From: Synechococcus sp. C9
Lineage (GTDB): Bacteria > Cyanobacteriota > Cyanobacteriia > Gloeomargaritales > Gloeomargaritaceae
Direction of reading: 5' to 3'
Assembly (NCBI RefSeq): GCF_022984075.1
Contig: NZ_JALAAD010000001.1
Span: forward strand, 806,001-870,000
DNA: 64,000 nt
Translations under genes and position numbers: made by a program
The notes under the pieces: model-generated
The model's input: only the letters and a program-made list of their open reading frames with translations
Databases searched by the model: none
What the model was told of the DNA's origin: nothing
Shown: piece by piece, positions 49,236 through 57,746 of the stretch
How positions within the stretch are numbered: position 1 is the stretch's first letter
Layout: every line of letters starts with the position of its first letter

Positions 49236-49450
49236 TGACGAGAGCCTTTAACGTGATTATCGAACGGGATGCCGAAGGTTACTTTGTCGCCAGTGTCCCT
49301 GAATTGCGGGGCTGTCATACCCAAGCGAAATCCTTGGATACCTTGATGGAACGTATTCGGGAAGCCATTGAGTTGTGCCTAGAAGTGGAAGGTGAAACGC
49401 TCTCACCTCAGGAATTTATCGGCGTTCAACGCATTTGGGTTGACGGATGA
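49235..49450 (+). CDS. hicB: HicB-type antitoxin
   Basis: A 71-residue protein of the HicB antitoxin fold: FNVIIERDAEGYFVASVPEL, GCHTQAKSLDTLMERIREAIELCLE. The partial-RNase H fold is seen without the C-terminal DNA-binding domain, as in the short cyanobacterial forms. It overlaps the next gene by 4 bp (ATGA), the usual tight coupling. Order is antitoxin first. Confidence 0.88.
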   Translation: MTRAFNVIIERDAEGYFVASVPELRGCHTQAKSLDTLMERIREAIELCLEVEGETLSPQEFIGVQRIWVDG

Positions 49451-49659
49451 CCAGACTGCCGCGCATCAAGGGGCAAGAACTGATTGGTGCGTTGCGTCAG
49501 GCTGGTTTTGCAGTGATTCGTGTCAAGGGTAGCCATCACTTTTGGCAACATGCCGACGGACGCTGTACGATTGTTCCCGTTCATCGGACTTTTGGGAGAG
49601 TAGGCTCTTTTTCCCAGATATGTCACGCCCACTTCCCTCCCGCCAACCCAGCCAGCTAA
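49447..49659 (+). CDS. hicA: HicA-type mRNA interferase, altered C-terminus
   Basis: A 70-residue protein: LPRIKGQELIGALRQAGFAV, IRVKGSHHFWQHADGR and TIVPVHRT. This is the HicA double-stranded-RNA-binding-like fold with its catalytic His (SHH). After VPVH the usual GETIGPGLLRKILRD helix is missing and replaced by the unrelated TFGRVGSFSQICHAHFPPAN, ending in the direct repeat. It is therefore C-terminally truncated or recombined and may be inactive. Confidence 0.75.
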   Translation: MTRLPRIKGQELIGALRQAGFAVIRVKGSHHFWQHADGRCTIVPVHRTFGRVGSFSQICHAHFPPANPAS

Positions 49660-49676
49660 GTACGTCATAAGCAAGA
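49626..49676. repeat. Direct repeat, copy 2, downstream of hicA
   Basis: See copy 1 at 49188. It codes for the tail FPPANPAS of the hicA-like frame and includes its TAA stop. The bases from here to the carboxysome promoter (49677-49850) hold no gene that I can recognise. Confidence 0.65.
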
Positions 49677-49853
49677 GTAAGCATTTGTGCCCAGACAATC
49701 GGGAATCATTAGCCAAACTAATCCCACCTATGCTAAACATTCATGGGTGGATGATTGCCAAGGGGGACACCGAAGATTTATGCTGAAAACTGAAGTAAGC
49801 TAAGTTCGCTATCCCCGTCCCTATCAGGGTTTGAGCGAGTAGCCATTCTTATG

Positions 49854-49876
49854 ATTGACAAACATTTTTTGTCAAT
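49854..49876. promoter_or_regulatory. Perfect inverted repeat upstream of the ccm operon
   Basis: ATTGACAAA-CATTT-TTTGTCAAT is a perfect 9-bp inverted repeat with a 5-bp spacer, 43 bp before the ccmK2 start. TTGACA within the left arm could also be a -35 box. Candidate operator for a carbon-responsive regulator such as a LysR-type factor; a hairpin in the leader is an alternative. RBS AAGGAG at 49905-49910. Confidence 0.6.
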
Positions 49877-49918
49877 TGTAACTCGATTTTTACGTTATGC
49901 AACAAAGGAGTCACGTTC

Positions 49919-50227
49919 ATGCCGATTGCAGTGGGAATGATTGAAACCAAGGGGTTTCCGGCGGTGGTGGAAGCCGCGGATGCGATGGTAAAGGCAGCCA
50001 GGGTCACCTTGGTGGGTTACGAGAAGATTGGAAGCGGGCGGGTGACGGTGATCGTCCGGGGGGATGTGTCCGAGGTGCAAGCGTCCGTGTCCGCGGGGAT
50101 TGAGTCCGCCAAGCGGGTCGCCGGGGGGGAAGTCCTGTCCCATCACATCATTGCCCGTCCCCACGAAAATTTGGAGTACGTTCTGCCCATCCGTTATACC
50201 CCGGAAGTGGAACAGTTTCGGGTTTAG
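49919..50227 (+). CDS. ccmK2: Carboxysome shell hexamer protein CcmK2
   Basis: A 102-residue BMC-domain protein forming the hexameric facets of the beta-carboxysome shell: [20 protein letters not shown], pore motif [25 protein letters not shown], and [19 protein letters not shown]. Length fits CcmK2 (about 103 residues), the first gene of the cluster in Synechocystis-type genomes. RBS AAGGAG eight bases upstream. Its first ~95 residues are almost identical to the next gene. Confidence 0.95.
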   Translation: MPIAVGMIETKGFPAVVEAADAMVKAARVTLVGYEKIGSGRVTVIVRGDVSEVQASVSAGIESAKRVAGGEVLSHHIIARPHENLEYVLPIRYTPEVEQFRV

Positions 50228-50257
50228 TTAACCACGGTACATTAGGAGTAGGAAGTA

Positions 50258-50599
50258 ATGGCAATTGCAGTAGGAATGATTGAAACCCTGGGGTTTCCGG
50301 CGGTGGTGGAAGCCGCCGATGCGATGGTGAAAGCGGCGCGGGTCACCCTGGTGGGCTACGAGAAGATCGGCAGTGGTCGGGTGACGGTGACGGTGCGGGG
50401 GGATGTGTCCGAGGTGCAAGCGTCGGTCGCCGCCGGGATTGAGTCCGTCAAGCGGGTGGCGGGGGGGCAGATGTTGTCCCACCACATTATTGCCCGTCCC
50501 CACGAAAACCTGGAATATGTCCTGCCCATCCGTTATACGGAGCAGGTGCAACAGTTCCGGGAAGATGCCACGAATATCCGTCCTTACCTGCGTCCCTAA
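50258..50599 (+). CDS. ccmK1: Carboxysome shell hexamer protein CcmK1
   Basis: A 113-residue BMC protein, nearly the same as the previous one to residue ~95 but with a longer tail ([17 protein letters not shown]) as in CcmK1. Same pore motif KIGSGRV. It probably mixes with CcmK2 in the shell facets. RBS TAGGAG about 8 bases upstream. Its stop shares a base with the ccmL start. Confidence 0.94.
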   Translation: MAIAVGMIETLGFPAVVEAADAMVKAARVTLVGYEKIGSGRVTVTVRGDVSEVQASVAAGIESVKRVAGGQMLSHHIIARPHENLEYVLPIRYTEQVQQFREDATNIRPYLRP

Positions 50600-50904
50600 T
50601 GCAGATTGGGCGGGTGGCAGGTACGGTGGTCAGCACCCAAAAAGAACCCACGCTCCAGGGGGTGAAATTCCTCCTGGTGCAATTGGTGGACCTCCAGGGG
50701 CAACTCACTTCCGGGTATCAGGTCGCCGCCGACCGGGTGGGCGCCGGGGTCGATGAGTGGGTGCTGGTGACCGAAGGGAGTTCGGCTCGGAAAATTGACC
50801 GGGGCGAGGCTCTGCCGGTGGATGCCGCCGTGATTGGCATCATTGATACGGTGACAGTTGCAGGACAATTGCTGTACAGCAAGCGGGCGCAGGCTCGCAG
50901 TTAA
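50599..50904 (+). CDS. ccmL: Carboxysome shell vertex protein CcmL
   Basis: A 101-residue EutN/CcmL pentamer protein that caps the vertices of the icosahedral shell: [65 protein letters not shown]. Overlaps the ccmK1 stop by one base (TAATG). Confidence 0.95.
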   Translation: MQIGRVAGTVVSTQKEPTLQGVKFLLVQLVDLQGQLTSGYQVAADRVGAGVDEWVLVTEGSSARKIDRGEALPVDAAVIGIIDTVTVAGQLLYSKRAQARS

Positions 50905-50945
50905 AACCAGCGTTGAGTTTACTGATGTTGCGTTGAGGCATGGTT

Positions 50946-52898
50946 ATGGTAGTGCGTAGTGCGGCGGCTCCCCCCACCCCTTGGTCAAAGACCTTGGCGG
51001 AACCGCAGATTGACCCGACGGCTTTTGTCCATTCGTTCTCCAACATCATTGGGGATGTGCGGATTGGGGCGGAGGTGTTGGTGGCACCGGGGACTTCGAT
51101 TCGTGCGGATGAGGGGAGTCCGTTTTACATTGGGGCGGGGAGCAATGTGCAGGATGGGGTGATCATCCACGGTCTGGAGCAGGGACGGGTGACGGGGGAT
51201 GATGGGCAAGCCTATTCCGTGTGGATTGGCGAGGACAGTTCGATTACCCACGGGGTGTTGGTGCATGGACCGGCGTATGTGGGCAAAAATTGTTTCATCG
51301 GCTTTCGTTCCACCATCTTCAACGCCCGGGTGAATGATGGCTGTATCGTGATGATGCACTGCCTGATCCAGGATGTGGAAATTCCGGCGGGGCGGTATGT
51401 GGCTTCCGGGAGCGTCATCACCACCCAACAGCAGGCGGATCGGCTCCCACCGGTGCGTGCGGAGGATGTGGCGTTTGCCCAGCACGTGGTGGGGATCAAT
51501 GATGCCCTGCGGGCGGGGTATCGCTGTGCCGCCAATATTGAATGTATTGCGCCCTTAAAACAAGGATTATCTATGGGTCATGGCAGTAATGGTTATGGGG
51601 GACGCACCCGGTTGGCTCCCCAGGTGGTGGCGCAGGTGCAACAGTGGTTGAGCCAGGGGTATCGGATTGGCACGGAACACGCGGACGAACGGCGGTTTAA
51701 GACCAGTTCCTGGCGCAGTTGCAGTCCGATTGCGGCGACCCATCTGCCGGAGGTGATCCAGGCGCTGGAAGCCTGTTTACAAGAACATGAGGGGGAATAT
51801 GTGCGGTTGTTGGGGATTGACCCCAAGGGGAAAAGACGGGTGGGAGAGCAGGTGATTCAACGCCCGGGGGATAGGCTCACCGCCGCCCCCTCCCATTCGT
51901 TTACGGCATCTACGCCTTCATCTACGTCCTCTGCGGCTCCCGTCACGCCCAAAGCCCAGGTGACCAACAGTTCCCTGGCTCCCGACCTCACCCAGCAGGT
52001 GCGGCAATGGTTGGGGCAGGGGTATCGCATTGGGGCGGAAGTGGCTGACCCCCGGCGGTTCAAGACCAGTTCCTGGGTGAGTGCGAGTTTGCCCGCCTCC
52101 CGCAATGAATACGAGGTGGTGGCGGCGATTGAAGCCCTTTTGAGTGAATCCAGGGGAGATTATGTGCGCTTGATTGCCATTGACCCGAAATCGAAACGCC
52201 GGGTGAGTGAACAGATTATCCAGCGTCCCCAGGGGAGTCCCACCCCTACGACCACCCGGACGACGACCTTTGCCGCCAGTACCACCCTGTCTTCTGGGGC
52301 GAACCCTGCGGTTGGGACGATGGGGCAACAGGTGCGCCAATGGCTGATGCAGGGCTATCGGATTGGGGCGGAGGTGGCGGATCCCCGGCGGTTTAAGACC
52401 AGTTCCTGGCTGAGTGTGAGTTTGCCCAGCAGTAGCCACGAGGGGGAAATCACGGCAGCGATTGAGAACCTCCTGCGGGAATCGCCGGGGGATTACGTGC
52501 GCTTGATTGCCATTGACCCGAAATCCAAACGGCGGGTGAGTGAACAGATTATCCAGCGTCCCCAGGGGGCAACCCCACCGACTCCGGCACCGGCAAGTAG
52601 TCCCACGGTGAACCCGACGGCAACGGCTCCCGCCAGTGGGTTAGATGGGGCAGTGGTCGCCAAGGTGCGGCAGTTGCTCGCCCAGGGGTATCGGGTGGGG
52701 GCGGAACACGCCGATGTGCGCCGGTTCAAGACCGGTTCCTGGTTGGGGTGTGCCCTACCCGCCAGCCAGCGGGAGGGGGAGGTTTTATCCGCCCTCGCCA
52801 CTGTCCTCCGGGACTACCAGGGGGAATACGTGCGCCTGCTGGGCATTGACCCCAAGGCGAAACGCCGGGTACTTGAACATATCATCCAGAAGCCCTAA
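50946..52898 (+). CDS. ccmM: Carboxysome scaffold protein CcmM, gamma-carbonic anhydrase with four Rubisco small-subunit-like repeats
   Basis: A 650-residue scaffold. Residues 20-205 are a left-handed beta-helix gamma-carbonic anhydrase with zinc ligands His75, His102 and His107 and the Cys194/Cys200 pair, which in the active Thermosynechococcus enzyme forms an activating disulfide. Residues about 225-305, 347-428, 459-543 and 565-648 are four RbcS-like (SSUL) repeats ([23 protein letters not shown]...) joined by Pro/Ser/Thr linkers; they bind Rubisco. The ATG at 50946 is preferred since GAGG lies 7 bases upstream (ATG 50940 is too close). A short form likely starts at 51573. CcmM packs Rubisco in the beta-carboxysome. 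Confidence 0.94.
   Translation: MVVRSAAAPPTPWSKTLAEPQIDPTAFVHSFSNIIGDVRIGAEVLVAPGTSIRADEGSPFYIGAGSNVQDGVIIHGLEQGRVTGDDGQAYSVWIGEDSSITHGVLVHGPAYVGKNCFIGFRSTIFNARVNDGCIVMMHCLIQDVEIPAGRYVASGSVITTQQQADRLPPVRAEDVAFAQHVVGINDALRAGYRCAANIECIAPLKQGLSMGHGSNGYGGRTRLAPQVVAQVQQWLSQGYRIGTEHADERRFKTSSWRSCSPIAATHLPEVIQALEACLQEHEGEYVRLLGIDPKGKRRVGEQVIQRPGDRLTAAPSHSFTASTPSSTSSAAPVTPKAQVTNSSLAPDLTQQVRQWLGQGYRIGAEVADPRRFKTSSWVSASLPASRNEYEVVAAIEALLSESRGDYVRLIAIDPKSKRRVSEQIIQRPQGSPTPTTTRTTTFAASTTLSSGANPAVGTMGQQVRQWLMQGYRIGAEVADPRRFKTSSWLSVSLPSSSHEGEITAAIENLLRESPGDYVRLIAIDPKSKRRVSEQIIQRPQGATPPTPAPASSPTVNPTATAPASGLDGAVVAKVRQLLAQGYRVGAEHADVRRFKTGSWLGCALPASQREGEVLSALATVLRDYQGEYVRLLGIDPKAKRRVLEHIIQKP
51562..51575 (+). 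promoter_or_regulatory. Internal ribosome entry for short CcmM
   Basis: AAGGA at 51562-51566 sits 6 bases before the in-frame ATG at 51573 (Met210), just after the carbonic-anhydrase domain. It would make a ~441-residue protein of four SSUL repeats, matching the short CcmM isoform known from Synechococcus. Confidence 0.7.
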
Positions 52899-52899
52899 C

Positions 52900-53421
52900 G
52901 TGCTGACCATTCCCGCCCCGGTTCAGACCAGTCCCCATTTCCAGGGGGAGGTACACCTTGACCCCCAGGCGGTGGTGGCTCCAGGGGTTTGCCTCATTGC
53001 CAATCCGGGCAGTCGGATTCAGATCGGGGCAGGGGTGTGTTTGGGAATGGGCACGATCCTCCACGCCCACGGGGAAGGGATTGTGCTGGAAACGGGCGTG
53101 ATTGTCGGGGCGGGGGTGTTGCTGATCGGCACGGTGCGGGTGGGGGCGCAAAGCTGTATTGGTTCTGCCAGTACGGTGTATAACACCACCATTGCCCCTG
53201 GTCAGGTGATTGCTCCTGGCTCCCTGCTGGGGGAAACCGGGCGGGCAACCTTGGAGGAGGCGGGCACACCAGCGGTTCCCGAACCACCGGCACCCCCCCC
53301 CCAACCAACCGAGGAAACCATTGTGGTGGAAACCGCCCAGGCAACGCAACCTCAGCCCACGGTGGTGGGGTTACAGTACTTCAACCAACTGCGGGTCACC
53401 CTGCGCACTAGGGGGGGCTGA
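52900..53421 (+). CDS. ccmN: Carboxysome adaptor protein CcmN
   Basis: A 173-residue protein beginning at GTG 52900, two bases after the ccmM stop. N-terminal hexapeptide-repeat helix (VVAPGVCLIANPGSRIQIG, VCLGMGTILHAHG, VIVGAGVLLIGTVRVG), then a Pro-rich linker (about 125-155), then a C-terminal amphipathic encapsulation peptide (GLQYFNQLRVTLRTR) that docks to CcmK. It links the CcmM-Rubisco core to the shell. An upstream in-frame codon at 52645 inside ccmM is rejected. Confidence 0.92.
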   Translation: MLTIPAPVQTSPHFQGEVHLDPQAVVAPGVCLIANPGSRIQIGAGVCLGMGTILHAHGEGIVLETGVIVGAGVLLIGTVRVGAQSCIGSASTVYNTTIAPGQVIAPGSLLGETGRATLEEAGTPAVPEPPAPPPQPTEETIVVETAQATQPQPTVVGLQYFNQLRVTLRTRGG

Positions 53422-53533
53422 TGATTGCGATTGATTGCGCTCTTTGGCAGGATATAACAATTTTTGGTAGAAATTGGGGGGTGACTGCTTCGTTCTGTTA
53501 ACTTTTTAGATACGAGTTTTTGAGGCGACTGCT

Positions 53534-53845
53534 GTGGATAAAATTAATCGCTATCGGTTCGTGTGTACCTTGACCTTTGGGGACATCTACGGTCAGGTGA
53601 TTGCCTGGTTGGTGGTCATTTTTCTGAGTCTGGCGGTGTCCCTGTCGTTTTTGTCAACCAGTCCTGTTTTTGCCCTCGCCGCTGTGGGCTTAATTTTGGT
53701 GCTGTCCCTGCCCTTTTTGTTGTTTGCCTTTGTCACGACTTTGTTTAGCCATGTGGAGATGTATGCCGTCGAATCTGCCCTACAAACCCAGCGGGGACGG
53801 ACGACCAAGGAAACCCCGGCGGCTCCCACCGAGGTGACGGCTTAG
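53534..53845 (+). CDS. Small two-helix membrane protein, unknown function
   Basis: A 103-residue protein starting at GTG 53534 (GAGG 8 bases upstream). Two hydrophobic segments (about 22-44 VIAWLVVIFLSLAVSLSFL and 47-70 FALAAVGLILVLSLPFLLFA), a soluble tail ending PAAPTEVTA. Not recognised. It sits between ccmN and the dehydrogenase gene, which starts 2 bp after its stop, so these two are co-transcribed; membership of the ccm operon is possible. Confidence 0.7.
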   Translation: MDKINRYRFVCTLTFGDIYGQVIAWLVVIFLSLAVSLSFLSTSPVFALAAVGLILVLSLPFLLFAFVTTLFSHVEMYAVESALQTQRGRTTKETPAAPTEVTA

Positions 53846-53847
53846 GC

Positions 53848-54810
53848 ATGGCGGGGGGTTTGCTGATTCCCCACGGGCGAGGGTCGGTAACCCAGGGTTG
53901 GCGCAAAGTGGTGATTGTGGGCACGGGTCAGGTGGGGGTAGCCTGTGCTTTGACGATGGCGGTGCGGCAACGGGCGGATGAATTGGTGTTGATTGATGCG
54001 GATGGTCTGCGGGCGGAAGGGGAAGCCCTGGACTTGCAGCACGGTCTGCCCTTTGGGGAACCCCTGCGGGTGCGCTCGGGCGGCTATGGGGATGCGGTCG
54101 GTGCCCAGGTGGTGGTGATTACGGCGGGGGCACGGCGGGGAGCGGATGAAAGCCGTTTGGTTTTGCTGAAAAAAAATGCGGACATCCTGCGGGCGATTGT
54201 TGGGGAATTAACGTCCGTCTGTAGCGAGGCGGTCTGGGTGGTGGTGAGCAACCCGGTGGATGTGATGAGCTACTGCGCCTGGAAATGGTCGGGACTGCCC
54301 AAGGAGCGGGTGGTGGGTTCGGGCACGTTGTTAGATATGGCGCGCTGGCAAGGGATTTTGGCGCAGAACTTGGGGGTGGCGGCGAGCAGTATTCAGGCGC
54401 CGGTGCTGGGCGAACATGGGGACAAGGCGGTGCCCCTGTGGAGTCGGGTGACGGTGGGGGGTGCCCCCTGGGAGATTCCCACCTCGGAACGGGAGGCGTT
54501 GTGGAACCAAGTTTTGCGGGCGGGGCAGGAAGTAATTCGGCGCAAAGGCAATACTTCGTCTGGCATTGCCCTGGCGGTGGATCATCTGGTGGGGGCAATT
54601 TTAGGGCATCAGGAGCGGGTTTTGCCGGTCAGTTGTCTGGCGCAGGGCTATTACGGTTTGGGGGAAGTTTATCTGAGTTTGTTAACCGTGGTGAACCGGC
54701 AAGGGGTCAGTCGGGTGGTGAATCTCCCTTTGAATGAGCAGGAATACCAGGGGTTACAGGCGGCGGCGCAGGTGCTCCAGCAGGCTCAGGCTGAGCTTAG
54801 TGAGTCTTAG
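53848..54810 (+). CDS. Lactate/malate dehydrogenase family enzyme
   Basis: A 320-residue NAD-dependent dehydrogenase: GTGQVGVACAL (Rossmann loop), LIDADGLRAEGEALDLQHG (acidic residue after strand 2, NAD preference), VSNPVDVMSYCAWK, catalytic Arg in LLDMARWQ and His in GEHGDKAVPLWS. The substrate loop reads TAGARRGADESRL: the residue equivalent to LDH position 102 is Arg rather than Gln, which in this family favours oxaloacetate/malate. The rest (GTLLD, GEHGD) looks like an LDH. I therefore leave lactate or malate open. Start 2 bp after the upstream membrane-protein gene. Confidence 0.85.
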   Translation: MAGGLLIPHGRGSVTQGWRKVVIVGTGQVGVACALTMAVRQRADELVLIDADGLRAEGEALDLQHGLPFGEPLRVRSGGYGDAVGAQVVVITAGARRGADESRLVLLKKNADILRAIVGELTSVCSEAVWVVVSNPVDVMSYCAWKWSGLPKERVVGSGTLLDMARWQGILAQNLGVAASSIQAPVLGEHGDKAVPLWSRVTVGGAPWEIPTSEREALWNQVLRAGQEVIRRKGNTSSGIALAVDHLVGAILGHQERVLPVSCLAQGYYGLGEVYLSLLTVVNRQGVSRVVNLPLNEQEYQGLQAAAQVLQQAQAELSES

Positions 54811-54827
54811 GTTAATCTGGGTTAATT

Positions 54828-55691
54828 TCAGCGCATAATCTCAGCCATCATCCGTTCTGCCTGTTGCCAATAAGACCCGCCGAATAAATTGAAATGATTC
54901 AAAATATGATAGAGATTATAGATAATTTTACGCTCAGCATACCCATCGGCGAGTGCCCATTCCGATTGATAGCCTCGATAAAATTCCGGGGAAAATCCAC
55001 CGAATAGTTCACTCATCGCCACATCTACTTCCCGATGTCCATAGTAAACCGCCGGGTCAAACATCACCGGTTCACCCGCCGACGTAAAAGCCACATTGCC
55101 ACCCCATAAATCCCCATGCACCAAAACCGGTTCCACCTTGGTTAAATTCAATACCTGACGCACTCGGTTCAATAGCTTTTCCGTATGGGGGAAATGTCCC
55201 CCCCGCCGTCGGGCTAACTGCAATTGATACCCCAAACGACACTTACAAAAAAAATCCGCCCAATCAGAATGCCAATCATTTTTTTGTGGCGTAGCACCGA
55301 TATAATTATCCCGCTCCCAGCCAAACTGTTGCCCTACACTTTGACGGTGCATTTGCGCCAATTGTTGCCCCATGAGATACCAATTTCCCCGTTGGGCTAA
55401 GGTTAAAAACTCCAAAATCAGATAGGCTTGCCCATCAACGGTTCCCCACCCAATGACCTGGGGAATTTTCAGACAATTCACTGCCCCGAGCGCCTGCAAA
55501 CCCAGGGCTTCGGTGATGAATAAATCCAGTTGGGATTCCCGATTAATTTTGATGAAAAATTGCCGTTCCCCATCGCTGACAACTTGATTTTCATGGATAC
55601 AACCTCCCCCGCGACTGCCCTGGGGTGTACCCGCAAAAGGTTGACCAGTTATTTGTGAAATCCGTTGGTTAATTTCCCGCCAAAAATTCAT
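54828..55691 (-). CDS. Fructosamine/ketosamine kinase family protein
   Basis: A 287-residue kinase of the fructosamine-3-kinase family: GGGCIHENQVV, FFIKINRESQLDLF (ATP Lys), YLILEFLTL, FGWERDNYIG, PVLVHGDLWGGNVAF (catalytic loop), VMFDPAVYYGHREVD. Phosphorylates glycated amines so they decompose, repairing glycation damage. Overlaps the upstream thiE stop by 4 bp. Confidence 0.9.
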   Translation of the reverse strand: MNFWREINQRISQITGQPFAGTPQGSRGGGCIHENQVVSDGERQFFIKINRESQLDLFITEALGLQALGAVNCLKIPQVIGWGTVDGQAYLILEFLTLAQRGNWYLMGQQLAQMHRQSVGQQFGWERDNYIGATPQKNDWHSDWADFFCKCRLGYQLQLARRRGGHFPHTEKLLNRVRQVLNLTKVEPVLVHGDLWGGNVAFTSAGEPVMFDPAVYYGHREVDVAMSELFGGFSPEFYRGYQSEWALADGYAERKIIYNLYHILNHFNLFGGSYWQQAERMMAEIMR

Positions 55692-56710
55692 GATTTTGGT
55701 TGCAATTGTTCTAAAAATTTTTGGGTAATCAGACCGGGATGTTCAGCCGTCATAATCGCTCGGACGACCGCAATCCGTTTAACTCCCGCTTGTAACACTG
55801 TTGCACAATTATCCAAATCAATGCCCCCAATGGCAAACCAGGGCTTCTGCCAAGTGCGAGCAACGTGCGCCACATAATCCCAGCCCGCCGGAGGTTTCCC
55901 CGCCTTGGTCGGCGTCGCATAGATGGGTCCAACCCCCACATAGTCCGCACCGCCGCTGATGGCTCGTTCTAGTTCATCGGGATTAGTGGTTGAACAGCCA
56001 ATAAGGCGCTGATGTCCGAGTAGTTTGCGGGCGATGGGTAAGGGCATATCCTGTTGACCCAAATGCACCCCATCCGCATTCACCGCCAGGGCAATATCCA
56101 CCCGGTCATTGACAATAAATAGGGCATTATATTCATGGCACAAAGCACAGAGTTTCTCGGCAATTTCATAACGATAATTGTCCGTTTGTTCCTTGTCTCG
56201 GTATTGCACCAGGTTCAAACCTGATTGCAAAGCAGATTCGACAACAGTAAATAGATTGGGACAGGGGGAAGTAATTAAATATAAGTAGGCTTGTGCTAAT
56301 TTTTGCTGGCGTGGGTGGGCAAGTAAATTACTTTCTAGCTGATAAATTTGGTAGCGCAATTGTTTCATCGTTTGGGATAGATTTTCATCTAGTAATTTCC
56401 CATATTCTTCTAATACCCGCAGGGCTTCTTGAATCCGACAAAAATTCGCCCGTAATACGGATTGAATGTTATCTCGCCGGGTCTCTTGGGGATGGCTTAA
56501 GGATGTACCCACATCCCCATCCGTATTGCGCGCTGTCCGAAATTCAGGACGATGCCAACGAGCCAGTTCCTGCCGATAGTTTTTGCATAATTCCGCCGTA
56601 TGGGACTGGTTCAAACCGAAGCGACACCATTCCTCAATCACCCGCAACCCTTCCCTGGCTCGGTCAAGATTGGCATCTAAAATCCGCTGGGTAATTTCTA
56701 AATCATACAT
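55688..56710 (-). CDS. thiE: Thiamine-phosphate synthase with N-terminal helical domain
   Basis: A 340-residue protein. Residues 1-125 are a helical domain (LEITQRILDANLDRAREGLR) seen fused in cyanobacterial ThiE. Residues about 135-340 are the ThiE TIM barrel: LVQYRDKEQTD, FIVNDRVDIALAVNADGVHLGQQDMP, GCSTTNPDELERA, GADYVGVGPIYATPTK, and FAIGGIDLDN. It joins HMP-PP and thiazole-phosphate to give thiamine phosphate. Operon with the downstream fructosamine kinase. Confidence 0.94.
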   Translation of the reverse strand: MYDLEITQRILDANLDRAREGLRVIEEWCRFGLNQSHTAELCKNYRQELARWHRPEFRTARNTDGDVGTSLSHPQETRRDNIQSVLRANFCRIQEALRVLEEYGKLLDENLSQTMKQLRYQIYQLESNLLAHPRQQKLAQAYLYLITSPCPNLFTVVESALQSGLNLVQYRDKEQTDNYRYEIAEKLCALCHEYNALFIVNDRVDIALAVNADGVHLGQQDMPLPIARKLLGHQRLIGCSTTNPDELERAISGGADYVGVGPIYATPTKAGKPPAGWDYVAHVARTWQKPWFAIGGIDLDNCATVLQAGVKRIAVVRAIMTAEHPGLITQKFLEQLQPKS

Positions 56711-56861
56711 GAGGCTACCTCTATTTTTATTGGTAAAGAAAATTATCTCTCTAATGTGCCAATCGCTTAGATAACCTAACCATTGTTACTAAAAGACGGG
56801 AATTACATCCATGCGACCAGATATTTTGCATTACTAGAATTACTCTTCAGGAATAATTTAA

Positions 56862-57635
56862 TCAGCAAATGAGCAACACTTCATCCCCAATTTTAGCACC
56901 TAAACGTCTCGCCGCATGACCCTGATGACAAGCGATTTCCACATAGCCATGACTGCCCACTAACGCCACCAATTCCCCCACCGGCACCGCCCCGTAATGC
57001 GTCCCCCAAGGGATGGTGATGTCCCGCCATTGGACGTGCGGCAGAGGGTTCAGCGGCACTTGGCTCGCCGGAATGGTACTGATCAAATTCCCAAAACGGT
57101 CAATGTATTGGATATGCCCCCGCCAACCGGTGGGTGTTGCAATGGGTCGCACCAATTGCCCCGTGACCAGGGTTTGGGGGTCGAGGGGTGCCCCGATTTC
57201 CCCCAGCGGGATGCCCCGACTCAAATGTGCCGCCACCGGCGCAAAAATGTCCCGCCCATGAAACGTCTGGCTCGGCTGGGGCGTTCGCCAATAGGTCGGG
57301 TTATTTAATTCAACCACTGCCTGCACCTGGGGGAATAGGGGCTGTAACACCCCATTATCCGGCGCAACATAGGTGCCTGTCGGGGTCTGGAGGGCAATCG
57401 GTCGCCGGGTTCCCCCCACCCCAGGGTCAACAATGACAACGTAGATCGTGCCTGGGGGAAAGTAGGGTGTCGCCTGCGTCAACAAAAACTGTGCCGCCGC
57501 CCATTCGTAGGGGGGGAGGTCATGGCTGAGGTCAATCATCTGGGCTTGGGGCGCAATACCCAAAATCACCCCCTTGACCACGCCCACATAATGGTCTTGT
57601 CCGCCAAAATCCGTGAGTAACACAATCGCTGGCAT
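56862..57635 (-). CDS. SAM hydroxide adenosyltransferase (DUF62 / chlorinase-like)
   Basis: A 257-residue protein: AIVLLTDFGGQDHYVGVVKG, IDLSHDLPPYEW, VVDPGVGGTRRPIALQ, YVAPDNGVL, and FHGRDIFAPVAAHLSRG. This is the family of SAM chlorinase/fluorinase and the commoner hydroxide adenosyltransferase that splits SAM into adenosine and methionine with water. The widespread bacterial members are hydrolases, which I favour. Single gene; divergent from psbI. Confidence 0.92.
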   Translation of the reverse strand: MPAIVLLTDFGGQDHYVGVVKGVILGIAPQAQMIDLSHDLPPYEWAAAQFLLTQATPYFPPGTIYVVIVDPGVGGTRRPIALQTPTGTYVAPDNGVLQPLFPQVQAVVELNNPTYWRTPQPSQTFHGRDIFAPVAAHLSRGIPLGEIGAPLDPQTLVTGQLVRPIATPTGWRGHIQYIDRFGNLISTIPASQVPLNPLPHVQWRDITIPWGTHYGAVPVGELVALVGSHGYVEIACHQGHAARRLGAKIGDEVLLIC

Positions 57636-57746
57636 GGGTCACCGCCGGAGCAAGCAACGGGGCAAACTAACGGGGCAAACTAATTGTGCCAAAATCGGTA
57701 CGTCGAGAATGTTAAGATACACTCGTTCACACCCGGTTTTAATCCT

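Noticed and set aside
49854-49876. Inverted repeat considered as an intrinsic terminator
   Set aside because: No GC-rich stem and no T run follow; its place just upstream of ccmK2 fits an operator better.
52645-52899. Longer form of CcmN
   Set aside because: The extra 85 codons overlap the fourth SSUL repeat of ccmM in another frame; GTG 52900 fits the family start and operon spacing.
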